Positions 8,047 through 16,866 of a stretch of 64,000 nt of DNA are shown piece by piece; the stretch's first letter is position 1, and each line of letters begins with the position of its first letter. This DNA is from Cognataquiflexum aquatile. Lineage in GTDB: Bacteria > Bacteroidota > Bacteroidia > Cytophagales > Cyclobacteriaceae. A model generated the notes under the pieces. The model did not search any database, was not told the DNA's origin, and worked only from the letters and a program-made list of their open reading frames with translations. The stretch lies in contig NZ_QMIK01000005.1 in NCBI RefSeq assembly GCF_003316845.1, positions 124,001 to 188,000 on the forward strand. The letters run 5' to 3'. A program made the position numbers and the translations under genes.

Positions 8047-10509
8047 ATGGCTTCGGATACCCCAAAAACAAATACTTTCAGAAAAAAAGGTGACACCAAA
8101 CCCAAAGCCCAAGAATCCACTTCGGGGAAATTTTCTTTGGCCTTTGCAAAGGATAAAAGGATACCTCTTGCCATCGGAATCATTCTGATGTCTTTTTCTG
8201 TTTTTTTGTTTTTTGCGTTTTTGAGTTACATATTTTCGGGCAAAGCTGACCAAAGTCTTGTAGTGTCTGAAATGGAGGAAGGGATCAGGACCACGGCATC
8301 TGAAGCAAGGAATTGGCTTGGGCTTTTTGGAGCCAAAATGTCTGACATCTTTATCAGGAGGTGGTTTGGATTGGCGGCATTCCTACTTCCTCCCTACCTG
8401 TTTTTCCTGGGTTTCAAAATGGCTTTCAAAAAATCCCTTATTTCCCTCTCCAGATACAGCGGCTTTGCGTTGTTTTTTGCATTTTGGATTGGGCTAGTGA
8501 CAGGATATTTTGTTCAGTTAGCAGATGGGTTCAGCACATTGGGGTACATAAGCGGTGGTTTTGGATTTGAACTCGGACTTTTGGCAGATGAATTTTTAGG
8601 TTGGGGAACCATCATTTTGATCATTGGCTCCCTTTTGGTTTTCATCATATTCTATTTCAATATCAACCAACTCGATTGGATATCTAATCCGATTTTTAAC
8701 AAATCAAAAACCAAAAATGCCGGTCCTGAGCCAGAAACCGACTTTAGGGACGAGTTAGAGGAAACCAAAGATGAAATTGGCTTTGAGGATGAATTGGAAG
8801 AAATAGACTTGGAAGAAGAGGCAAGTTCATGGACAATCAAGTCTGAAGAAAAAGAAAAAGTGCTTCCCGTAAAGGGACCTGTTTTCAATATCCAAGGTGA
8901 TGATGACTTGGAAGACGAACCGGTTATTGAAAAAATAGAGGAAAAGAAATTTGCGATCAACAAACCCAAAGAAGAAAAGACAGCACTTGAGGTTGAAAAC
9001 CTTGATCCCTATGACCCGACTTTGGATCTGCCGCATTATAAATACCCGACGTTGGATCTGCTCAATGAATATGACGTCCAAAAAGTGACCGTATCAAGGC
9101 AGGAACTTGAGGAAAATAAAAACAAGATCGTGGAGACCTTGGTCAACTTCAAAATCGGAATCCAGGAAATCAAAGCTACCATCGGCCCGACTGTCACCCT
9201 ATATGAAATTATCCCTGACCCCGGAGTAAAGATTTCCAAAATCAAAAATCTGGAAGATGATATTGCCTTGAGTTTGGCGGCACTCGGAATACGGATCATA
9301 GCCCCAATGCCTGGAAAAGGCACTATCGGGATTGAAGTTCCAAACAAAAACAGAGAATTGGTTCCGGCCAAAGCGGTTTTGGGAACAGAGAAATTTTTGC
9401 ACAGCGACAAAGATTTGCCTGTTGCATTGGGCAAAACCATTTCCAATGAAGTATTTGTCATGGACCTGGCAAAGATGCCTCACTTGCTGATGGCAGGGGC
9501 GACAGGTCAGGGAAAATCAGTTGGTCTGAATATGATTTTGGCTTCTTTGGTGTATAAAAAGCATCCATCCCAATTGAAGTTTGTACTCGTCGATCCCAAA
9601 AAAGTAGAACTGACTCTTTTCAATAAAATTGAAAGACATTTTCTGGCGAAACTTCCCGGAACGGATGAAGCCATCATTACTGACACCAAAAAAGTAATCT
9701 ATACCCTTAATTCCTTGTGTATAGAAATGGATAACCGCTACGACCTGCTCAAAGATGCCGGATGTAGAAATCTCAAGGAATACAATGCAAAGTTTGTAGC
9801 CAGAAAACTCAGTCCTGAAAAAGGGCATAAATTTATGCCTTACATCGTCTTGGTGATTGATGAGTTGGCAGATCTGATGATGACTGCCGGTAAGGAAATT
9901 GAAGCGCCTATTGCCAGACTCGCACAACTTGCGAGAGCGATCGGTATCCACTTGGTCGTGGCAACACAAAGGCCTTCAGTCAATGTCATCACAGGTATCA
10001 TCAAGGCCAATTTTCCTGCAAGACTTTCATTCAGAGTTACTTCCAAAATTGATAGCCGTACCATTCTAGATGCAGGCGGAGCTGAGCAGCTGATCGGTAT
10101 GGGAGACATGTTGCTGTCTCAAGGATCAGACGTGACACGAATCCAATGCGCATTTTTGGATACGCCCGAGGTCGATTCAATCTGCGATTGGATCGGAGCC
10201 CAAAAAGGCTATCCAGATGCCTATTTATTGCCCGAGTTTGTCGGTGAAGAAGGTGAAGGAAGTCTATCTGATATTGATTTGTCTGATAGGGATCCGTTAT
10301 TTGACGATGCGGCAAGACTGATTGTTTTGCATCAGCAAGGAAGTACTTCTCTGATCCAAAGAAAACTAAAACTTGGCTATAACCGTGCTGGTAGGATAGT
10401 GGATCAACTTGAAGCTGCCGGGATTGTTGGCCCCTTTGAAGGCAGCAAAGCCAGAGAGGTGCTGATTCAGGATGAGGCAAGTTTGGAACGGTTATTGAAC
10501 AATTTGTAG
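8047..10509 (+). CDS. ftsK: DNA translocase FtsK
   Basis: An 820-residue septal DNA pump that drives chromosome ends to dif and activates XerCD. Residues about 35-215 contain four membrane segments (for example GIILMSFSVFLFFAFL and TIILIIGSLLVFIIF). A short acidic linker at about 225-310 (rich in Asp/Glu) follows, much shorter than in E. coli. The motor has the FtsK/SpoIIIE alpha-beta domains with Walker A GATGQGKS near residue 485 and Walker B LVIDELADL near 600. The C-terminal gamma winged helix (ARLIVLHQQGSTSLIQRKL, GRIVDQLEAAGI) reads the orienting DNA signals. The gene sits with xerD, its partner. A TATATTTC sequence at 7996-8003 may be a degenerate -7 box. Confidence 0.95.
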   Translation: MASDTPKTNTFRKKGDTKPKAQESTSGKFSLAFAKDKRIPLAIGIILMSFSVFLFFAFLSYIFSGKADQSLVVSEMEEGIRTTASEARNWLGLFGAKMSDIFIRRWFGLAAFLLPPYLFFLGFKMAFKKSLISLSRYSGFALFFAFWIGLVTGYFVQLADGFSTLGYISGGFGFELGLLADEFLGWGTIILIIGSLLVFIIFYFNINQLDWISNPIFNKSKTKNAGPEPETDFRDELEETKDEIGFEDELEEIDLEEEASSWTIKSEEKEKVLPVKGPVFNIQGDDDLEDEPVIEKIEEKKFAINKPKEEKTALEVENLDPYDPTLDLPHYKYPTLDLLNEYDVQKVTVSRQELEENKNKIVETLVNFKIGIQEIKATIGPTVTLYEIIPDPGVKISKIKNLEDDIALSLAALGIRIIAPMPGKGTIGIEVPNKNRELVPAKAVLGTEKFLHSDKDLPVALGKTISNEVFVMDLAKMPHLLMAGATGQGKSVGLNMILASLVYKKHPSQLKFVLVDPKKVELTLFNKIERHFLAKLPGTDEAIITDTKKVIYTLNSLCIEMDNRYDLLKDAGCRNLKEYNAKFVARKLSPEKGHKFMPYIVLVIDELADLMMTAGKEIEAPIARLAQLARAIGIHLVVATQRPSVNVITGIIKANFPARLSFRVTSKIDSRTILDAGGAEQLIGMGDMLLSQGSDVTRIQCAFLDTPEVDSICDWIGAQKGYPDAYLLPEFVGEEGEGSLSDIDLSDRDPLFDDAARLIVLHQQGSTSLIQRKLKLGYNRAGRIVDQLEAAGIVGPFEGSKAREVLIQDEASLERLLNNL

Positions 10510-10555
10510 AAATCCTGATTAAAATGCTGGAAAAAATATATTCCTACTAACCAAA

Positions 10556-11209
10556 ATGAAACAAATCACATTCTCCTTCATTCTTTTCTTTTTCATCCTC
10601 TCTGCCGGCTTTTCTCAGACAAAAGATCCTAAAGCCAAAGCTGTTTTGGATGGCGTAAGTCAAAAATATGCTTCTATCAAAGGTCTTAAAGCAAGCTTTG
10701 ACTTTTCTTATTCGGATGTTTCTGATAGCCGGGTCCAGAACCAAAGCGGTGAAATTGCTATCAAAGGGGACAAATACCATCTAAAATTACCCGAGCAGGA
10801 GATTTTTAATAACGGAAAAACTGTCTGGACCTACATCGCAACAGACAATTACAAGGAGGTGACGATCAATAATGCCTCTGACATGGAGAATGAACTGACA
10901 CCTTCCTCGGTTTATAACATTTACCAAAAAGGATTCAATTACAGGTTGATCGGCGAAAAAACTGAAGGCGGTATTGTCATCCAAGAAATTGAACTGACTG
11001 CAGAGAAATCAAACGCGCCTTTTAAACGGGTAAAACTTTTTGTTGATAAAAACAAAAAAGACCTCATCAGTTGGGAAATCTATGATGACCAAGGGGGAAT
11101 TTTCAAATACAAATTCAAATCTGTCAATACCAATGCGGAACTGACAGATGACTATTTCACATTCAATCCGCAGAAATACGGAAAGGTGGAAATAATCGAC
11201 CTCCGCTGA
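10556..11209 (+). CDS. lolA: Outer membrane lipoprotein carrier protein LolA
   Basis: A 217-residue periplasmic protein with Sec signal peptide (hydrophobic [12 protein letters not shown], cleavage near GFSQ). LolA accepts lipoproteins from the LolCDE exporter and carries them to the outer membrane. The family pattern is seen in [23 protein letters not shown], the central [13 protein letters not shown] strand and [26 protein letters not shown] near the end, then TDDYFTFNP. It follows ftsK by 46 bases, an arrangement also found in other bacteria, so it is probably in the same transcript. Bacteroidota LolA proteins diverge from the E. coli one but keep this fold. Confidence 0.88.
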   Translation: MKQITFSFILFFFILSAGFSQTKDPKAKAVLDGVSQKYASIKGLKASFDFSYSDVSDSRVQNQSGEIAIKGDKYHLKLPEQEIFNNGKTVWTYIATDNYKEVTINNASDMENELTPSSVYNIYQKGFNYRLIGEKTEGGIVIQEIELTAEKSNAPFKRVKLFVDKNKKDLISWEIYDDQGGIFKYKFKSVNTNAELTDDYFTFNPQKYGKVEIIDLR

Positions 11210-11225
11210 TTTTGATTTTTATCCC

Positions 11226-11233
11226 TACTTTTG
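11226..11233 (+). promoter_or_regulatory. Possible -7 box for pyrF
   Basis: TACTTTTG is an exact TAnnTTTG match 16 bases before the pyrF ATG. No -33 element at the usual spacing was recognised, so the promoter is tentative. Confidence 0.4.
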
Positions 11234-11249
11234 GGAAAAACATTTCAAA

Positions 11250-12068
11250 ATGACCCGACAGGAACTATTTGAACAAATCAAAATCAAGCAATCGTTTTTG
11301 TGCGTAGGTCTTGACACGGACCTCAATAAAATCCCTAACCATCTTCAAAAAGAGGCAGATCCTATTTTTGAATTCAACAAGCAGATTATTGATCAGACTG
11401 CAGACTTTGCGGTAGCCTATAAACCCAACATTGCCTTCTATGAGGCATTGGGTCCAAAAGGTTGGGAAAGTCTGCAGAAGACCTTGGATTATATCCCTAA
11501 AAATATTTTTAGCATAGCAGATGCCAAACGTGGCGATATCGGAAATACCTCCGGCCTTTATGCCAAGGCATTTTTTGAAACCATGGATTTTGATTCCATC
11601 ACCGTCGCGCCGTATATGGGCATCGACAGCGTCAGCCCATTTCTTTCTTACGAAAACAAATGGGTTATTTTATTGGCATTGACTTCCAATGAGGGAAGCC
11701 TGGATTTCCAGTTTTCTGAATTGAAAAACGGAAAACCTGTCTACCAAGAGGTCTTGGAGAAAAGCAGTAAATGGGGCAATCCTGACAATATGATGTATGT
11801 AGTCGGAGCCACAAGGGGAGAAAAAATCGGTGAGGTAAGAAAAATTGTCCCTGAACATTTCTTTCTTGTCCCAGGGGTTGGAGCCCAAGGTGGAAGTCTG
11901 GAAGATGTGGCCAAATATGGAATGAACAGCCGTTGCGGACTATTAGTCAACTCTTCGAGAGGAATAATTTATGCAGGAAAAGGTCCTGATTTTGGAACTG
12001 AGGCCAGAAAAGAGGCTAAAAAGCTACAAGGGGAAATGGAAGTTTTACTTAACCAATATTGCTACTAG
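11250..12068 (+). CDS. pyrF: Orotidine 5'-phosphate decarboxylase (subfamily 2)
   Basis: A 272-residue TIM-barrel enzyme converting OMP to UMP, the last step of UMP synthesis. The active-site motif [10 protein letters not shown] is complete, with Asp91, Lys93 and Asp96; the substrate Lys is in [13 protein letters not shown]. The length of about 270 residues and the [10 protein letters not shown] phosphate loop place it in the longer PyrF subfamily 2 rather than the E. coli-type. It shares a direction with pyrD about 4 kb upstream. A strong hairpin follows 17 bases after the stop. Confidence 0.94.
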   Translation: MTRQELFEQIKIKQSFLCVGLDTDLNKIPNHLQKEADPIFEFNKQIIDQTADFAVAYKPNIAFYEALGPKGWESLQKTLDYIPKNIFSIADAKRGDIGNTSGLYAKAFFETMDFDSITVAPYMGIDSVSPFLSYENKWVILLALTSNEGSLDFQFSELKNGKPVYQEVLEKSSKWGNPDNMMYVVGATRGEKIGEVRKIVPEHFFLVPGVGAQGGSLEDVAKYGMNSRCGLLVNSSRGIIYAGKGPDFGTEARKEAKKLQGEMEVLLNQYCY

Positions 12069-12084
12069 GTCAATATCAAACCAT

Positions 12085-12129
12085 AAAAAAAGCCATGGTA
12101 ACTTCAATAAGTTTCCATGGCTTTTTTTT
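12085..12129. terminator. Bidirectional terminator after pyrF
   Basis: A long hairpin: A7-GCCATGG (12085-12098), inner pair AACTT/AAGTT round loop CAAT, and CCATGGC followed by T8 (12115-12129). It can end transcription from pyrF on the plus strand and from the TIM-barrel gene on the minus strand. Confidence 0.85.
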
Positions 12130-12212
12130 ATTTAATGTATATACACAATTATGCCAGTGGATTGGATATCCATTTAAATTTTTGTCTGCAGACTGAAATA
12201 TCCGGTACATCG

Positions 12213-12233
12213 GTCTTCCGACTTCCGTCTTCC
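12213..12233. repeat. Three-copy 7-bp tandem repeat
   Basis: GTCTTCC, GACTTCC and GTCTTCC follow one another in the gap between convergent genes, with a partial fourth copy (GTCCCC). Nothing else is seen in the 12130-12304 interval. Confidence 0.6.
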
Positions 12234-12304
12234 GTCCCCATGAAGAAGAATATAGGGTTACTGGCAAAGAAGCGTATATCCATGTTTTATTTCTATCATT
12301 TGCT

Positions 12305-13144
12305 TTATTTCTCGGCCATCACTTTTTTGATGTAAGCCACACTTTGCGGGATTTGTTGAACAGACCTAGAAGACTCATCCTCAAGAATCAGGTATTTCGT
12401 TCCTGACTTTTGGGCCTGTTTGATCAGTCCTTTGATATCAATGTCTCCCGTTCCCAACACTACATTTGTTTCCACATCACCCTTGCCATCTGAACTTCCC
12501 GGGGTTCCTTTTGCCCTGTCTTTCAAGTGGAGCAAAGGAAATTTATCAGGGTACTTTTTCATGATTGCCAAAGGATCGCCTCCACCCATCTGCACCCAAA
12601 ACACGTCCATATTGAAGGCGTAGTTTTTGGCGTTTTTGAGCAATTCATCAAACAAAACGCCTTTTCCATGTGGCGTAAATTCATATCCGTGTGGATGGTA
12701 ACAGAGGGTAATGCCGGCATCCTTTAGGATTTTTCCTGCTTTGTTGAACAGCTCCACGGCTTCCTGTGTCTCCTTGATGCTGAATTTTCCGGAAGTATGG
12801 GGAATCCAAAAACAGGTGGCGTATTTTGCACCATAAGCTTTTGCATTGTCGATGACGGCCTGAGGATTTTCCTGCAATTGCTTGTAATCAGCCCCGACAG
12901 CCACTACAGAAAGGCCAAGTCCTGAAATAAAAGTCTTGTATTCATCCTGACTCATGCCGTATGTTCCCCCGCCTTCGATGAAATTGATTCCCATTTTGGG
13001 AATAAGCGCGTGGGTGCCTTTGACATCGGTTTTCATTTCATTGCGCAAGCTGTACATCTGCAATGCGATCTCCTGTGCCTGTACCTGTACCGATACCAGA
13101 ATCACAATTGTTAAACTGAATAATTTGAGAAAGAGATTTTTCAT
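12305..13144 (-). CDS. Exported sugar phosphate isomerase/epimerase-like TIM-barrel protein
   Basis: A 279-residue xylose-isomerase-like TIM barrel. The ATG at 13144 is chosen because it opens a clean Sec signal peptide (MKNLFLKLFSLTIVILVSVQVQA); an in-frame upstream codon at 13198 would bury it. Barrel marks are ALQMYSLRNEMK, FIEGGGTYGM, YHPHGYEF, DVFWVQMGGGDP and HLKDR, which carry the metal-binding His/Glu/Asp positions of the family. Export is notable since sugar phosphates are cytoplasmic; exported family members are more likely keto-sugar epimerases or glycoside lyases. It lies beside Tat-exported oxidoreductases and a 3-keto-disaccharide-hydrolase-type protein. Substrate is unknown. 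Confidence 0.85.
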   Translation of the reverse strand: MKNLFLKLFSLTIVILVSVQVQAQEIALQMYSLRNEMKTDVKGTHALIPKMGINFIEGGGTYGMSQDEYKTFISGLGLSVVAVGADYKQLQENPQAVIDNAKAYGAKYATCFWIPHTSGKFSIKETQEAVELFNKAGKILKDAGITLCYHPHGYEFTPHGKGVLFDELLKNAKNYAFNMDVFWVQMGGGDPLAIMKKYPDKFPLLHLKDRAKGTPGSSDGKGDVETNVVLGTGDIDIKGLIKQAQKSGTKYLILEDESSRSVQQIPQSVAYIKKVMAEK

Positions 13145-13295
13145 AGGTCTTGTTGGGTTTGTTTGATTGAAGATAGTAAATCCTGTTAAAAATGCCATCC
13201 AAGAATGTGACTGATGGAAATTATACCATCCAAGAAAAACAAAATGAAAATTTTGGGATACTTTGCTAAATTACTTGTCCTAAACTCAATAACCC

Positions 13296-14342
13296 ATGAC
13301 AGATTCCTCCAGAAGACAATTCATCAAGCATTCCGCCTTGGCAGGTGCCGCAATGGCGATAACACCTTCATTTTCTTTTGCATCACAACCGGATACCATC
13401 ATTGGTCACGGTGATTTCAAATATAAAGTAAACGCCTCTTGGGGGAATCTCGATCCATCCAAACATCCGGTGATCAATTGCCACGAAATGGTCATGGACA
13501 AGAAAGGCAGACTGCTGATGGTAACCGATGAATCCAAAAACAATATCATTATCTACGACCAATCCGGAAAGTACCTCGATTCGTGGACTTTGGGATTGGG
13601 ATCTGCGCATGGCCTGAGCCTCGTCAATGAAGGTGGTGAAGAATTTTTATGGATTGTAGACAATGGCGGCAGGGTTATCAAAACTGATCTGAAAGGAAAG
13701 ATAATCACAGAAATACCTAAGCCGACAAGTCAGGGAATCTATAAAGAAGGGATGCGCTACACCCCAACCGAAACGGTCGTTGCGCCAAACGGCGACCTGT
13801 ATATTACAGATGGTTATGGTTCACAATATGTGCTGCAATATGACAGCAAAGGAAATTTTATCAGGATGTTTGGCGGTGACGGACATGGTGATGCCCAATT
13901 CAAAACTGTCCACGGAATAGCCGTCGATCAAAGAAAAGGAGGAACCCCTACCCTTCTTTGTACTTCCCGTGGTCATAATTCATTCAAAAGATTTACTATG
14001 GAAGGTGAATATTTAGAAACACTTTTTCTTCCGGGGGCTTTTGTTTGCCGTCCTGTTATTCATGGTAAAAATCTCTATGCAGGGGTTTGCTGGTCCAGAT
14101 CCAAATACCTGGAGCTAATGGACAATTCTGGTTTTGTAACCATTTTGGATGAAAACAATAAAGTAGTCTCAAATCCTGGAGGTACCCAACCAAAATACAT
14201 TGACGGAGAGCTCCAATTGATGATTCAAAAAGAGCCAATTTTCAAACACTGCCACGATGTATGCATTGATCAAGACGAGAATATATACGTCTGCCAATGG
14301 AATGCGGCAAAAAGTTACCCCATCAAACTAACGCGGGTATAA
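13296..14342 (+). CDS. Tat-exported six-bladed NHL-type beta-propeller protein
   Basis: A 348-residue protein with a twin-arginine signal (SSRRQFIKHSALAGAAMA, cut near SFASQ). The rest is a run of NHL-like blades: HEMVMDKKGRLLMV, AHGLSLVNEGGEEFLWIVDNGG, ETVVAPNGDLYITDGYG, TVHGIAVDQRKGG and HDVCIDQDENIYVCQW. Histidines recur at blade starts (NCHEM, SAHGL, VHGIA, KHCHD), a pattern that can bind a metal at the propeller axis, as in peptidylglycine-lyase-like and other NHL enzymes. Tat export suggests it folds, perhaps with a cofactor, before leaving the cytoplasm. It is divergent from the TIM-barrel gene and convergent with the hydrolase-type gene. Enzyme activity is possible but not assignable. 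Confidence 0.82.
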   Translation: MTDSSRRQFIKHSALAGAAMAITPSFSFASQPDTIIGHGDFKYKVNASWGNLDPSKHPVINCHEMVMDKKGRLLMVTDESKNNIIIYDQSGKYLDSWTLGLGSAHGLSLVNEGGEEFLWIVDNGGRVIKTDLKGKIITEIPKPTSQGIYKEGMRYTPTETVVAPNGDLYITDGYGSQYVLQYDSKGNFIRMFGGDGHGDAQFKTVHGIAVDQRKGGTPTLLCTSRGHNSFKRFTMEGEYLETLFLPGAFVCRPVIHGKNLYAGVCWSRSKYLELMDNSGFVTILDENNKVVSNPGGTQPKYIDGELQLMIQKEPIFKHCHDVCIDQDENIYVCQWNAAKSYPIKLTRV

Positions 14343-14355
14343 TCTTTCAGGTCTT

Positions 14356-15117
14356 TTAATTTCCAGAGGTCAAAAGAGGGGCGATCTGTTCGGCTGAAAT
14401 GACTCCTGAAGGCAATTCGGTAATTTTCAGGTTTCTGAAATGAATCGGAGCGCCTTCAGATTCCAGGCAGATGTAACCTTTCTTTTGACTTGATTGGCTG
14501 ATGCCATTGACAAACTTACCATTTACGGAAAGTTTTATGACGCCATCTACACAAATGACAACATAAGTATTCCACTCCCCTCTTCCCAAGCATCTGTTTT
14601 CAATAGATTTGCTCCGGGTTCCGCGTGGGTTATCAGGTACAGTAGTCACTCCGCCCACACCAAACAATTCGCCATGAACGTAGGCAATTGGAGGCAAGAC
14701 CCCATCTTTTTTATTTTGGTTTACCCAGTCCAATTCCAGCATCTGCACCTCGACACCATCGGGCAGCCTCTGCTCTCCGGGGACAGCACTGCTCCAAACA
14801 AAAGTCCCGGAGTTCCCCCCAAGTTCCATGTGCTTCCATTCTATATGCATGATGAAGTTTTCATATTGCTTTTCGGATCGGATCACTCCGATAGGCAATC
14901 CCCTACAAACCAATTCCTGACCATCAAAATACCAAGTGTCTTTTTCGGTGTTGGCATTATACCATTTTAATGAAGTTTCTTTTGGTGACTGATCGGAAAC
15001 GAGGGCTTCTAAGCCCCTTGATTTCCCAAACTCAAAAAGATATTCCTGACAAAAACTTGGGGAATTTGTCAGTAAAAACAAAAGAAAGCCGATGGATAAT
15101 GGTCTCAGGATTTTCAT
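14356..15117 (-). CDS. 3-keto-disaccharide hydrolase domain (DUF1080) protein
   Basis: A 253-residue secreted protein with Sec signal ([16 protein letters not shown]). The body is the concanavalin-like jelly-roll domain first named DUF1080, now 3-keto-disaccharide hydrolase: W-rich strands [69 protein letters not shown] and [15 protein letters not shown]. Characterised members cleave 3-keto-glycosides made by partner oxidoreductases. It stands 62 bases downstream of a Tat-exported Gfo/Idh/MocA gene on the same strand, which fits that pairing. Activity on a keto-sugar here is inference from family and neighbours. Confidence 0.85.
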   Translation of the reverse strand: MKILRPLSIGFLLFLLTNSPSFCQEYLFEFGKSRGLEALVSDQSPKETSLKWYNANTEKDTWYFDGQELVCRGLPIGVIRSEKQYENFIMHIEWKHMELGGNSGTFVWSSAVPGEQRLPDGVEVQMLELDWVNQNKKDGVLPPIAYVHGELFGVGGVTTVPDNPRGTRSKSIENRCLGRGEWNTYVVICVDGVIKLSVNGKFVNGISQSSQKKGYICLESEGAPIHFRNLKITELPSGVISAEQIAPLLTSGN

Positions 15118-15179
15118 TTGGAGTAAATTTTTTGGAAAGGGTTTTTAGAAAGGAAATCTATTGAGGATGGAAAGATTGA

Positions 15180-16493
15180 TCAAAAAAACTTGGTCTTTCC
15201 CGGGATGGCCACCTCAGGAACAGGCCATTTCAGATCCCAATTATATTCTTCCAATTTAGGTCCTAAGGATTGAGTGGAATTGAGAGCTTCTTGCCATCCG
15301 ATGGTTTGCCCGGTGTAGCCGACCATTCTCCCCAAAACCGCCAACATTGTACTGTTTGCCATCAGGTCACCTTCGTTGATAGACTTCCCTGACCTTATTG
15401 CCGCAAACAATTCCTCATGTTGGGTTTCATAGGGATTGTTTTTTTCACCCTCATAATTCCATGGATTTTGTCCTTCTATTCGATGGATTTGCCTTCCGAT
15501 GTCTACGATTGCATTTCCATTTCTTCCCATGATTTCCGCTTTATTGATATTGGAAGCCCCTTGTTGCTGTCTACTGAAATGGATTCCTTTTGCGCCGTTC
15601 TGATATTCATATTCTATGGCAAAATGGTCATAGATATTCCCGTATTTTTCTTCGGTTCGGGATTGTCTGCCACCTGACCCTGTGGCTTTGACTGGAAGTT
15701 TGTCGCCAAAAGCCCATGACATCATGTCAAGGCTATGGACCATCATCTCTACGATATAATCACCCGAAAGCCAATCATAGTAATACCAGTTTCTCAATTG
15801 GTATTCCATTTCTTTCCACTCAGGTTTCCTGTCTTTATACCACAAACCTCCACCATTTCTTACCGTAAGCACGGAATCTACTTCACCTATGTCCCCATTG
15901 TTGATTCTTTCAAAAAGAGCCCTTTTGGGAAAATCATACCGGAAAGTGAATCCTGAAACCACGGAGAGATTTTTGGACTTTGCTAGTTTGGCAGTTTCCA
16001 AAACACTCCGAACACCGGGAGCATCCACAGCGACGGGCTTTTCGCAAAAAACATGTTTTCCGGCCTCAATAGCAGCTTTGAAATGACCCGGCCTGAATGC
16101 AGGAGGAGTAGTAAGGATAACCACATCCACGTCCGATTCTATGACTTTCTTGTAGGCATCAAATCCAACAAAACGGTTTTCTTTACCCACTTTGACTTGA
16201 TTGGGATTTGCTTCGAATAATGCTTGGTAAGATTCATCCAGATAATCAGAAAATATATCTCCCATACAAGTCAGAACTGCGTCAGTATCTGCTTTCAGAG
16301 CCTGCAGTGCCGCTCCGGTCCCCCTACCTCCACAGCCAATCAAGCCCACTTTGAGGGTATTGTTCTTCATGGCAAACGCAGGATTTACCTGAAAAACAAA
16401 AGGGAGAGCGGCACTTCCAATCAAAGCAGTACCGGCGGATTTTAGGAAATCCCTCCTGTCTTTTTTTTCGGGCGAATAAATTTTATCTGACAT
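15180..16493 (-). CDS. Tat-exported Gfo/Idh/MocA family oxidoreductase
   Basis: A 437-residue NAD(P)-dependent sugar oxidoreductase. The twin-arginine signal (KKDRRDFLKSAG, hydrophobic ALIGSAALPFVFQ, cut near AFA) predicts export already folded with its nucleotide. The Rossmann loop GLIGCGGRGTG (about 50-60) and the EKP motif of the family at 151-153 (CEKPVAVD) are intact; the substrate segment DWLSGDYIVEMMVHSLDMMSW supplies the His/Asp pair. Tat-exported relatives with a tightly held NAD act in the periplasm on sugars or glycosides. It leads the minus-strand pair with the 3-keto-disaccharide-hydrolase-type gene and faces a second Gfo/Idh/MocA gene across a 373-base divergent gap. Confidence 0.9.
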   Translation of the reverse strand: MSDKIYSPEKKDRRDFLKSAGTALIGSAALPFVFQVNPAFAMKNNTLKVGLIGCGGRGTGAALQALKADTDAVLTCMGDIFSDYLDESYQALFEANPNQVKVGKENRFVGFDAYKKVIESDVDVVILTTPPAFRPGHFKAAIEAGKHVFCEKPVAVDAPGVRSVLETAKLAKSKNLSVVSGFTFRYDFPKRALFERINNGDIGEVDSVLTVRNGGGLWYKDRKPEWKEMEYQLRNWYYYDWLSGDYIVEMMVHSLDMMSWAFGDKLPVKATGSGGRQSRTEEKYGNIYDHFAIEYEYQNGAKGIHFSRQQQGASNINKAEIMGRNGNAIVDIGRQIHRIEGQNPWNYEGEKNNPYETQHEELFAAIRSGKSINEGDLMANSTMLAVLGRMVGYTGQTIGWQEALNSTQSLGPKLEEYNWDLKWPVPEVAIPGKTKFF

Positions 16494-16866
16494 ATAAATG
16501 CTGTTTTATTTTGGGTCTGTAAATGAAAATACATTTTAATCTTTCCAATCTATTAATTATCAGTAAAATACAATAACTATCCACTAATTCAAAAAAATCG
16601 GTTTTTTGATCGAGCTCTCTAATTAAAATCCTTCAATAAAGAAAAACTCACTGGACACTCAGATTGGTAGAAGTTGGAAAATGAAAAATGGCTTTTGACC
16701 AATTAAGCAGCCATTGAAATAAAGGTGAAAGTTGGGAAATTACATGAAATAACCTGTCCCGTAAAAAATCTTTATCTGCGAAGTATTAATCAATATATTG
16801 TAAATGATGGAGAAATAATTCCCAAGTCATTTCTTCAAAAATCACTTTAACCCACCACTACGTAAC
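16494..16866. other. Divergent AT-rich intergenic region
   Basis: No gene is seen. The stretch separates two divergent Gfo/Idh/MocA genes and must hold their promoters. It contains the palindrome CAATATATTG at 16791-16800 and a short hairpin-like AAAAAAATCGGTTTTTT near 16592, neither clearly assignable. Confidence 0.5.

Noticed and set aside
12117-12335. A 72-codon plus-strand frame in the gap after pyrF
   Set aside because: It runs through the terminator arm and the heptamer repeat into the 3' end of the TIM-barrel gene; no ribosome site or family likeness.
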